From NCBI GenBank assembly GCA_030429545.1, contig JAUIFF010000002.1:558001-622000 (forward strand): a stretch of DNA of 64,000 nt, written 5' to 3'. Source of the DNA: Polyangia bacterium (GTDB lineage: Bacteria > Myxococcota_A > Polyangia > Nannocystales > Nannocystaceae). Of the stretch, positions 9,034 to 16,443 are shown in pieces. The first letter of the stretch is position 1. Each line of letters begins with the position of its first letter. The notes under the pieces were generated by a model. That model did not search any database. It had not been told where the DNA came from and saw nothing but the letters and a program-made list of their open reading frames with translations. Position numbers and translations under genes: made by a program.

Positions 9034-9687
9034 CTAGCGAATACTGGTGATCTTCCAGGTATCGCCGTCGCGGATCAACTCAAAGCGCATGCCCTCACGA
9101 TCGTCGCGCCCATCGGCATCGACAAAGATCGCCCGAACCGACACCGTGGCCCGGTCACCCTCGACAGCCTCTCCGCGTAGGCCCTCGGACTTGGGTCGTT
9201 TGCCGCGGTCAAAGATGGCCTGGGTAAACGACTTGTCCCAGGTGCGTTCGTGTTCCTGGCACGACACAGTCATGAGCGCGAGCGCAGCTTGGCGGTCGCC
9301 GGCCCGGGCGGCTGCGTAAAAGCTTGCAACGACACCCTTTGCGGTGGTGGGGTCGGCTGGTCCCAAGTCTTGTCCGACCATATCGGCACTGCGAATTGCC
9401 GCGAGTTCGGCGGCTGAAAGTGCCTGCTTTTTATCGGCGGCCTTGCCCGGTCGTGTGTCGGCTTTCGTGTCGGCTTTTGAGTCAGCTTTTGTGTCGGGGC
9501 TAGCAATAGTTTTTGCCTCGCCGCGGTTCGTCGGTTCGTCGGGGGTGTTCGCTCCCTCGGTTGGCGTGGCTTGTTGTGCTGGCTCTTCAATCTGTCTTTC
9601 GGGACTGCTTGGCGATTGGGCTGGCCCACTGGCCGAGCACCCGAGTGTCAAAACGAGACCGACCATCCCCACAAACCAGCGTTGCAT
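9034..9687 (-). CDS. Lipoprotein with NTF2-like (DUF4878-type) domain
   Basis: A 217-residue predicted lipoprotein. The best start is ATG 9687 (MQRWFVGMVGLVLTLGC, lipobox Cys 17). A Pro/Glu/Lys-rich linker with repeated DTKAD units precedes a C-terminal domain of about 115 residues (KGVVASFYAAARAGDRQAAL to GDTWKITSIR). This looks like the NTF2/SnoaL-like fold of small periplasmic DUF4878 proteins; the WKI end is characteristic. Such domains usually bind a ligand or are non-catalytic, so no reaction is proposed. It is convergent with the upstream lipoprotein gene and divergent from the protease at 9814. Confidence 0.75.
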   Translation of the reverse strand: MQRWFVGMVGLVLTLGCSASGPAQSPSSPERQIEEPAQQATPTEGANTPDEPTNRGEAKTIASPDTKADSKADTKADTRPGKAADKKQALSAAELAAIRSADMVGQDLGPADPTTAKGVVASFYAAARAGDRQAALALMTVSCQEHERTWDKSFTQAIFDRGKRPKSEGLRGEAVEGDRATVSVRAIFVDADGRDDREGMRFELIRDGDTWKITSIR

Positions 9688-9813
9688 CGGCTCGAGGGTG
9701 CCACATGGATCCGCGGACAACCCACGCCTGTTGGAGTTTGCGCGATAGGACACATCTGCAGAGGTTTGCGTTCGATTTGTGGTGTTTTGTGTGGTTCAAT
9801 AACTTTGAAAACT

Positions 9814-11193
9814 ATGATCTCGACGGCAATCATCTCGACTCTTCTGGCAACTTCGCACGCGGGCGATGTCCTCGGTACGGCGGCCGACAGCACCGCGATC
9901 CACAACGGTACGCCTGTCGAATACTGCGGGTGGCCCTCAACGGTTGCGCTGTTGCGCAACGGCGGGTCGCTGAAGTGCACGGCCACGCTTGTCCACCCGC
10001 GTGTGCTTTTGACGGCGGCCCACTGTGTCGAAGGTGGGAGTCCGCCACGCGCGGCGTTTGGCGAAGATTCAGACACGCCCGAACGCCTTGTCGACATCGA
10101 TGACTGCGGCAGCCACCCGTCGACGGACCTGGCCTTTTGCACACTTGAAGAGGATGTCACCGATGTCCCCATCATTCCGCCGCTCACGGGGTGTGAGGCC
10201 GACCAGTTGCAGGAGGGCTCGGAGGTCATGCTGGTTGGCTACGGCAACGAAGAAGGAATTTACGACCCCGAGCTCGGGGAAATCATCGAGTACATCGGGG
10301 CAGGTCCCAAGCGCCAGACCAAGCAAATCGTCACCGCGATCGACCCCGACGACGACCCGGGTTTTGTAATTTTGTGGGGCGACAACAACGACGAGAGTAG
10401 CGGTTGTTTTGGCGACTCCGGGGGGCCAACGTTTTTACGCCTAGATGATGGTACGTGGCGGGTACTAGCTGCTAGCGGGCATCTGTACCTCGACTCCGAG
10501 ATCCCGCCTGAACCCGAAAATATTTGTATGTACGGCACTGCGGTTGCCTACCTAACCCCGGAACTCGAGTGGTTTGAAAGCGCCTCGGGCTACGACATCA
10601 CGCCATGCCACGACGCCGACGGCACCTGGAACCCCGGCCCCGGATGTAACGCCTTTCCCGAGGAGGAGGATGCCGGTGCAGGTACATGGAACCAGGGATG
10701 CAACGATGCCCCGTTGTCCGGGCTCAGCGAAATTTGCGGGCCGCCGTACGACGGTATGACGACCGATTCAGACACAGATACAGATACGGACAGCGATAGC
10801 GCGACGGACACGGAGACGGACAGCGAGAGCGACTCAACAACCGGGCCGGACCCGACCGATGCAACCGATACGTCGGAGACTTCTGAAACGACGGACCCGA
10901 CAACCACGGACCCGACAACGACAACGGTCGAGCCGACGACCGAAGAACCGACGACCACAAGTTCCGGCACAACGAGTGCAACAGGGACGACCGCTGGACC
11001 GACGACCGACGACCCCTCGCTCGGAGAGTCGAGCACGGGGGGAACCGACGATTCGGCAACCGATAGCGGTGGGCTCGAACCGCCACAAAAGGGATGTGCA
11101 TGTACACACACCAATGACGACAACCGTGGCTTCGCGTGGCTGGTTGCCGCTGCCCTACTCGGGTTTGTGCGCCGACGGCCGGCGAGACGTTAG
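9814..11193 (+). CDS. Secreted trypsin-like serine protease with C-terminal sorting tag
   Basis: A 459-residue S1-family protease. The start is ATG 9814, giving a signal peptide; the frame is open further upstream but has no signal there. The catalytic triad is visible: His70 in LTAAHC, Asp105 in STDLAFC, Ser202 in CFGDSGGP. After the protease domain comes a Cys-containing stretch, then a Thr/Ser/Asp/Glu-rich linker of about 110 residues, then GCAC, a hydrophobic segment (FAWLVAAALLGF) and VRRRPARR. That ending matches the myxosortase-type MYXO-CTERM plan, so the protein is probably processed at the Cys and anchored at the cell surface. The mature specificity cannot be judged. Confidence 0.9.
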   Translation: MISTAIISTLLATSHAGDVLGTAADSTAIHNGTPVEYCGWPSTVALLRNGGSLKCTATLVHPRVLLTAAHCVEGGSPPRAAFGEDSDTPERLVDIDDCGSHPSTDLAFCTLEEDVTDVPIIPPLTGCEADQLQEGSEVMLVGYGNEEGIYDPELGEIIEYIGAGPKRQTKQIVTAIDPDDDPGFVILWGDNNDESSGCFGDSGGPTFLRLDDGTWRVLAASGHLYLDSEIPPEPENICMYGTAVAYLTPELEWFESASGYDITPCHDADGTWNPGPGCNAFPEEEDAGAGTWNQGCNDAPLSGLSEICGPPYDGMTTDSDTDTDTDSDSATDTETDSESDSTTGPDPTDATDTSETSETTDPTTTDPTTTTVEPTTEEPTTTSSGTTSATGTTAGPTTDDPSLGESSTGGTDDSATDSGGLEPPQKGCACTHTNDDNRGFAWLVAAALLGFVRRRPARR

Positions 11194-11212
11194 TCGTCGA
11201 GCGCGGCTTGGT

Positions 11213-12088
11213 TCAGTCAACAGCTCCCGCAACAAGCAGGCCCTGCGGGCTGAGCTCGACGCGAAATGGGTGTTTGGTGCACAGGGCGAGGTCTCCTGCG
11301 GCGAGCTCCCAGCGTTGGTCCTCGCTCACCACCGTGGTTTGGCCGGACACATTGATCAGCAACATCGGGCGTTGGCCGGCGACGAACGTGTGCGCTTGTT
11401 GTAAAATATGTAGATGCACATGATCGCCATGGAGCTCACCGGCCGTCTCACCGGGGTGCCAAACGTGAGCCCGGGCTCCGGGCGAAAATGTCGCCAATGC
11501 CTGCTCCCGGTGGAGTTGCCGCCCACTTCCGTAATCAAAAAATCTGTATGTACAATCGGATGGCTGCTGGATCTCGGCGAGTAAGATCCCGCCACAGATC
11601 GCGTGCACCGTTTGCGCCGGGACCAGCACGACGCTCCCGGTGCGGACCGGGATCTTGCGCAGACAGGCAAACAACGGCTCGTCGTCCCGCGGGTTTTGCT
11701 CGGCCTGGCGCAGCGCCGACTCGAATTGACTGGCTGTGACCCCGGAGGCGAGGCCGGCGTAGACATGGGCCCCGGGGGCGGCATCGAGAATGACCCAAGC
11801 CTCCTCCTTACCCCGGCCGTCGGTTGCCTGGGCATCACTTGGATGTACTTGCACACTCAATGGCCGCGCGGTATCGATAAGTTTGGCCAGCCACGGCAGG
11901 GGTCGTTCGAGTACCTGTGATAGCGATTTGCCGAGGGCCTGGCTTTCGCTGCCGGCGAGGGTTGAAAACTCCCACGACTCCCCGATTTGGCCGTGCCCAC
12001 CGCGCAGTGCTGCGAGCCGGTTACCCGCCCACGGTCGGGTTTTGAGAGTGGTCGGGCCCTTTTGCGGAAGCAAGACAGGTGGCAACAT
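11213..12088 (-). CDS. manA: Mannose-6-phosphate isomerase, class I, short form
   Basis: Zinc-dependent interconversion of mannose-6-phosphate and fructose-6-phosphate, feeding GDP-mannose and glycan synthesis. The cupin-type metal ligands are visible in LSVQVHPSD (His), KEEAWVIL (Glu) and AQTVHAICGG (His), and the family block SDCTYRFFDYGSGRQLHREQA is present. The start ATG at 12088 gives 291 residues, close to the shorter bacterial/archaeal type I enzymes rather than the ~390-residue enterobacterial ones. It sits between a protease and the divergent bc operon, so it is probably monocistronic. Confidence 0.9.
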   Translation of the reverse strand: MLPPVLLPQKGPTTLKTRPWAGNRLAALRGGHGQIGESWEFSTLAGSESQALGKSLSQVLERPLPWLAKLIDTARPLSVQVHPSDAQATDGRGKEEAWVILDAAPGAHVYAGLASGVTASQFESALRQAEQNPRDDEPLFACLRKIPVRTGSVVLVPAQTVHAICGGILLAEIQQPSDCTYRFFDYGSGRQLHREQALATFSPGARAHVWHPGETAGELHGDHVHLHILQQAHTFVAGQRPMLLINVSGQTTVVSEDQRWELAAGDLALCTKHPFRVELSPQGLLVAGAVD

Positions 12089-12283
12089 GGCGCGCAATCG
12101 TAGCCCAAACCGCGGGCGAGTGTGCCCGGGCGAGCTGCTGGGCGCGAGCTTGGCTGTACATCGACTAAAAACAGCCTGTAACGCCGCGGTTGCCGAGTCG
12201 TTTGTGAACGCGAAACACCGGCAGACAAATGCCGATGAAGTTCGCTAGGCTGACCGCGACGCGAGTTCAACCGAGGAGGACCA

Positions 12284-12850
12284 ATGTCTGAGCAGGATTC
12301 CAGCGAGGGTGCACCCAAAACCGGGGGCGGCGCACCGGATGACCCGAGTCGCCGACGCATGCTCAAGGTCGGCATCGGTGTGCTCGGTGGCGGGGTAGCA
12401 GCCGTTTGTGCCGTACCGGCGATCGGATTTGTCGGGTTTCCGCTGACCCACGAAGTGACCTCGTCTGGCGACGGGTTTTTAACAGTGGGTAAGCGCTCGC
12501 AGTTTTCCGCCGAGGCGCCGGTCAAGGTCGACCTGTACGCCTCGCGCCGCGATGCCTGGACGCGGGTTGACAGTGTCAAAGTTGGCTCGGCCTGGGTGCT
12601 CGAGCACGAGGGCAAACTCGTTGCCTATTCAACCACCTGTCCACATCTCGGGTGCGCGGTCGACTTCGACGGCAACGATAGCGTGTTTAAATGCCCGTGC
12701 CATCGCTCGGAGTTCAAGCTCGACGGGGTCGCGGCCTCGGGGCCCTCGCCACGGCCGCTCGACACCCTCGAAATTCGTGAAGAAGAGGGGCTCGTTGCGA
12801 TTCGCTTCCAGCGGTTTCGCCAGGGCATCGCCGAAAAGGTCGAGGTGTAG
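12284..12850 (+). CDS. Rieske iron-sulfur protein of a cytochrome bc complex
   Basis: A 188-residue Rieske subunit that passes electrons from quinol at the Qo site to a c-type heme. The cluster ligands are in CPHLGC and CPCHRSEF (two Cys, two His, with the additional disulfide Cys). An N-terminal anchor follows a basic SRRRMLKVG segment (residues 24-32), resembling a twin-arginine signal that stays as a membrane anchor. A strong ribosome site (GAGGAGGA) lies 3 bases before the ATG. The next gene, cytochrome b, starts 2 bases after the stop, so the two form one operon. Confidence 0.93.
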   Translation: MSEQDSSEGAPKTGGGAPDDPSRRRMLKVGIGVLGGGVAAVCAVPAIGFVGFPLTHEVTSSGDGFLTVGKRSQFSAEAPVKVDLYASRRDAWTRVDSVKVGSAWVLEHEGKLVAYSTTCPHLGCAVDFDGNDSVFKCPCHRSEFKLDGVAASGPSPRPLDTLEIREEEGLVAIRFQRFRQGIAEKVEV

Positions 12851-12852
12851 TT

Positions 12853-14559
12853 GTGTCAAAATTAATGGATTGGCTCGACGATCGCATCGGCATCAAGGCT
12901 CTCCTAGGCGGGGCGCTCGACGAAGATGTCCCGGGCGGGGCGCGGATGCGCTACGTGTTTGGTTCGGTGCTGGTATACTTGTTTATGCAACAGGTTGTGC
13001 TCGGCATCCTGTTGGCGTTTTACTACAGCCCGTCCGCGGCCTCCGCGTGGGCGAGTACCGCCTATCTCAACGACCAGGTCACCGGCGGATGGTTCCTACG
13101 CGGGCTACACCACCACGGCTCCTCGGCCATGGTGGTGGTGACGGTACTGCACCTGTTGCAGGTGGTCTGGGCCGGGGCCTATCGCAAGCCCCGCGAGGTC
13201 AACTGGTGGAGCGGCCTGGGCATGGCCGGCATTGTCCTGGCATTTGCCCTCACCGGCTACCTGCTGCCCTGGGATCAAAAGGGATATTGGGCCACCCAGG
13301 TGGCGACTGGGATCATGGGGACCGTGCCCGGCGGTGAGCCGATGCAACAGCTCGTTCAGGGGGGGCACGAGTACGGCAACCTGACGATCACGCGGTTTTT
13401 TGCCATCCATGTGTTTGTTTTGCCACTGGCGCTCGCCGGCCTGTTGGGACTTCACCTGTGGGTGTTTCGCAAGCACGGGGTCACGCCGCCGGCGGATCTG
13501 AGCGAGGAAGAGCTCGTCCAAAAAACCCAACCGTTTTGGCCCAATCAGCTGTTTTTGGATGTCCTGGCCATGGCCCTTTGTGGCGCCGCCCTGGTCGGAC
13601 TAACCGTGTATACACACGGAGCTGAACTCTATGCCCCGGCCGACCCGGCAAGCAACTTTGTCGCCCGGCCCGAGTGGTACTTCCTGTTCTTGTTTCAGCT
13701 GCTCAAGTATTTTGACGGCCCACTGCAAATCATTGCCACCGTGATCATTCCCGGGGCGGTGGCAGCTGTCTTGTTGGCCTTACCGTTTCTCGACCGCTCG
13801 CCCGATCGCAAACCGCGTGGACGCATGAAGGTGCTCGCCTTTGTCGGCGCTTTGATGGCCGGTGTTGTCGCCCTCACAGCCCTCGCGATTGTTGAAGATG
13901 CAAACAAGGAGAGCTACCGCGAGGGGGTCGAGCTCGCCAAACAGCAGGCTGAGCGCGCGCGTGAGCTGGCCAAAGAGGGGGTGTTGCCGGCGGGAGGAAC
14001 GGCCGTGTTCGACAACGATCCCAAACAAAAGACCCGACTGTTGTTTCAAGAGCATTGCGCTACCTGCCACACAATCGAGGGCAAGGGCGGAAACGAGGCC
14101 CCGACATTCGACGGCTATGGCACCCGAGAGTGGCTGACTGCGCTGGTCCGCAACCCCGCCGACAAGCGCTTCTTTGGCGGGGCCAAGGGCCACGACACCA
14201 TGGAGCCGACGCCAAAAGACAGCCTGTCCGATGAGCAACTCGCCGCCGTAGTCGAGTACATGGTGTATTTACAAGGTGACCAGTCTGAGGTCGATAAGGC
14301 CCTGGTCGAAAAGGGCAAGACCGTGTGGGAAAACGATGCCGAATGCAGCGGTTGCCACGAGGTCGAAGCCGGGGCCGAGGGCGTCGGCCCAACCCTAGCT
14401 GGCCGCGGGACAACTGCGTGGGTCGCCCGCGTCATCGCCGATTCGTCGGCGCCCGACCTGTTTGGCGACACTGCCCAGATGCCAAAATTTGGCGACAAAC
14501 TGACCCAAGAGCAGATCACAGCCCTGGCTGAGTTTGTCACCTCCGCGGGCACACAGTAG
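12853..14559 (+). CDS. Cytochrome b/b6 fused to two C-terminal heme c sites
   Basis: A 568-residue fusion. Residues 1-340 are cytochrome b: the heme b histidines lie in GLHHHGSSAMVVVTVLHL and FAIHVFVLPLALAGLLGLH, and the Qo motif PEWY is near residue 272 in the subunit-IV-like part. After the last membrane span comes a helical linker rich in Lys/Glu/Arg (ANKESYREGVELAKQQ), then CATCH (about residue 402) and CSGCH (about 497), each with downstream Met-containing segments, so two periplasmic mono-heme domains. The complex would move electrons from quinol through the Rieske protein to these hemes without a separate cytochrome c1. The start is a GTG; an in-frame ATG follows four codons later. Confidence 0.93.
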   Translation: MSKLMDWLDDRIGIKALLGGALDEDVPGGARMRYVFGSVLVYLFMQQVVLGILLAFYYSPSAASAWASTAYLNDQVTGGWFLRGLHHHGSSAMVVVTVLHLLQVVWAGAYRKPREVNWWSGLGMAGIVLAFALTGYLLPWDQKGYWATQVATGIMGTVPGGEPMQQLVQGGHEYGNLTITRFFAIHVFVLPLALAGLLGLHLWVFRKHGVTPPADLSEEELVQKTQPFWPNQLFLDVLAMALCGAALVGLTVYTHGAELYAPADPASNFVARPEWYFLFLFQLLKYFDGPLQIIATVIIPGAVAAVLLALPFLDRSPDRKPRGRMKVLAFVGALMAGVVALTALAIVEDANKESYREGVELAKQQAERARELAKEGVLPAGGTAVFDNDPKQKTRLLFQEHCATCHTIEGKGGNEAPTFDGYGTREWLTALVRNPADKRFFGGAKGHDTMEPTPKDSLSDEQLAAVVEYMVYLQGDQSEVDKALVEKGKTVWENDAECSGCHEVEAGAEGVGPTLAGRGTTAWVARVIADSSAPDLFGDTAQMPKFGDKLTQEQITALAEFVTSAGTQ

Positions 14560-14560
14560 G

Positions 14561-15112
14561 GTGCATGACGATTTGAAACTTTGGTGGAGCCCGGATTATC
14601 GCGGGCCCACCCCAAATCTCGAACTGCTCGATCCCAAGGTTTTCACCGGCCGGTTTGCCGCACGAAACTGGCGAAATCTGCCTGGCCCATTTTATGGGGC
14701 CGAGACAGACACCTGCTGCACCGGACCCGTTTGCGCACCCAACAATGTCCTGTGCGATGGCGACTATCAGGAGTTTGTCGCCATCCAACCGCGCACCCCG
14801 GATGAGTTTCGGGCCCTGTGCGAGGCTGCCACGTGCGACCCATTTTGGGGATACGGTTGCGATGGAAACCAGCAGTGGACGCCTGGACTTGTGCGGGACT
14901 ACTGGGCCCGCCGGCATGAGCTGATCGAGGAGTTGCACACGGTGCTCACCCGGATTCGCTCGCGCTCACCGGTCGAGTTGTGGGAATTAATGCAGGTACA
15001 ATCAGTCCTCGAGTTTGTCAGCATGCACGCCTGCGACTATCTGCGGAAGTACATCTATTGGTTGGAAAACGGGGTGCCGCCGGACCAGGGGCGGCGACTG
15101 CCGGTGCTCTAA
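14561..15112 (+). CDS. Cys-rich protein of the bc operon, unknown function
   Basis: A 183-residue protein, if the GTG one base after the cytochrome b stop is used; the frame also reads through from within cytochrome b. No signal peptide or membrane segment is seen. A central cluster of Cys (DTCCTGPVCAPNNVLCDGD, then LCEAATCDPFWGYGCDG) lies between two mostly helical, Trp/Tyr-rich regions. The tight spacing suggests co-translation with the bc complex, so it could be an assembly or cofactor-insertion factor or a metal-binding partner. That is inference from position; I do not recognise the family. Confidence 0.7.
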   Translation: MHDDLKLWWSPDYRGPTPNLELLDPKVFTGRFAARNWRNLPGPFYGAETDTCCTGPVCAPNNVLCDGDYQEFVAIQPRTPDEFRALCEAATCDPFWGYGCDGNQQWTPGLVRDYWARRHELIEELHTVLTRIRSRSPVELWELMQVQSVLEFVSMHACDYLRKYIYWLENGVPPDQGRRLPVL

Positions 15113-15267
15113 TCGCCCGGGGTTTTATCGTCAGCCCACGAACAGCGAGATGCCCCACGACCGTTGCGATGGACAAAGCCCAATCGGATGGCGCACGGGA
15201 AAACCCGTACTGCTAGCGTTGATGACCGATTGTCAGCAACTGACGTCGAGAGCCGGGCTACGGGTGT

Positions 15268-16221
15268 TTAGGACTCCTGCGGCAGTCCTGGTGTGGCCGA
15301 CCACTCCTCCCACGAGCCGTCGTAGATATAGACATTTGTATATCCCAGGAGTTTAAGCGTTAGCCAGGTCACCGAGGCCCGCGAACCGGTTTGGCAGTAG
15401 GCGACAAAGATGGGGTTGTCCGCGGTCGGAGGCAACACGCCGGCCGCGGAGTAGAGCTCGTACAAGGCACCAGAGTTCAAAAACCGGTTGCCATCCTTGG
15501 TGGCGTCCCAGGCCAGCGAACGCGCGCCGGGGATATGCCCCTCGGCAAACTCGGCTGGGCTGCGGGCGTCGACCAAGGTCACCCTGGGATCGCCCAAGTG
15601 GCCCTGCACCCAGGCGGCATCGACCCGCAGGTTGTCGACCGCGGTGAGGCTTGGGACCGGGAGTGGAGTTGTTGTAGGATCATCGATGTCGAGGGGTCCT
15701 CCGGCATCGACCCAGGCTTGGTGCCCTCCGTGGAGCACCCGTCCGCGATAGCCGTAGTAGCCCAGGGTCCACACGCTACGGGCGGCAGCCAGGCCAGAGC
15801 CGTCGTCGACCAACACAACCTCGGTGCCGGCTTGGATGTTGCGCTCGGCAAGCAGGGGAGCGACCATTTGCGGGCCTGCAACCTGTCCGCGAATACCCGC
15901 GATCTCCTCGCGCAGGAGGTCGGGGTCGAGCCAGTAGGCCCCTGGGATATGGCCCGCCTCGTATGCACTGCGGTCACGAAGATCGACCACGACCCAATTT
16001 GGGGCGCCCGTCACGAGGAGCTCGGCAAGCAGCGATGGCTCTAGCAAAATCTGTCCGGGAGAGCATGTTCCGGCCGGACACAAAAGCTCGACTTCACCGG
16101 CAGTCTCGCTTTCGCCAGCATCGGTGGTCGAAGTTGCGGAATCGGACATCTCGCCAGCGGGCGAGCAAGCGAGATTGCAGCCCAGCAAAAGGGCGACAAG
16201 CGAGAAACGGGCGTGGGTCAT
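15268..16221 (-). CDS. Two-domain rhodanese sulfurtransferase lipoprotein
   Basis: A 317-residue tandem rhodanese of the thiosulfate/mercaptopyruvate sulfurtransferase type. The ATG at 16221 gives a signal peptide and lipobox CNLAC, so it is probably anchored in the periplasm or outer membrane, unusual for this mostly cytoplasmic family. The N-terminal domain (VVVDLRDRSAYEAGHIPGA) lacks an active Cys, as is normal; the C-terminal domain has the catalytic loop CQTGSRASV after FVAYCQ. It is expected to transfer sulfane sulfur from thiosulfate or mercaptopyruvate to a thiol or cyanide. Its neighbours give no pathway context. Confidence 0.88.
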   Translation of the reverse strand: MTHARFSLVALLLGCNLACSPAGEMSDSATSTTDAGESETAGEVELLCPAGTCSPGQILLEPSLLAELLVTGAPNWVVVDLRDRSAYEAGHIPGAYWLDPDLLREEIAGIRGQVAGPQMVAPLLAERNIQAGTEVVLVDDGSGLAAARSVWTLGYYGYRGRVLHGGHQAWVDAGGPLDIDDPTTTPLPVPSLTAVDNLRVDAAWVQGHLGDPRVTLVDARSPAEFAEGHIPGARSLAWDATKDGNRFLNSGALYELYSAAGVLPPTADNPIFVAYCQTGSRASVTWLTLKLLGYTNVYIYDGSWEEWSATPGLPQES

Positions 16222-16443
16222 GGTGCCTCGGTCAGTAAACGCGGGTACGAGCAAAAAAGCTACACAAAGTCTAGGTGATGGGAACGGGCAGGGTTGTCTG
16301 CATATGTGAAGTGGCATGTATTCGCGGTCGTGACGGCACCAGCTACCCGGGTTACCTTCGTTCGTAGCGGCGGAGCAACTGTAGACGAGCTCCAGTCAGT
16401 GTGCGTACAAACTCCGAACCTGCCGTGAGATGCCGAGGTGCCC

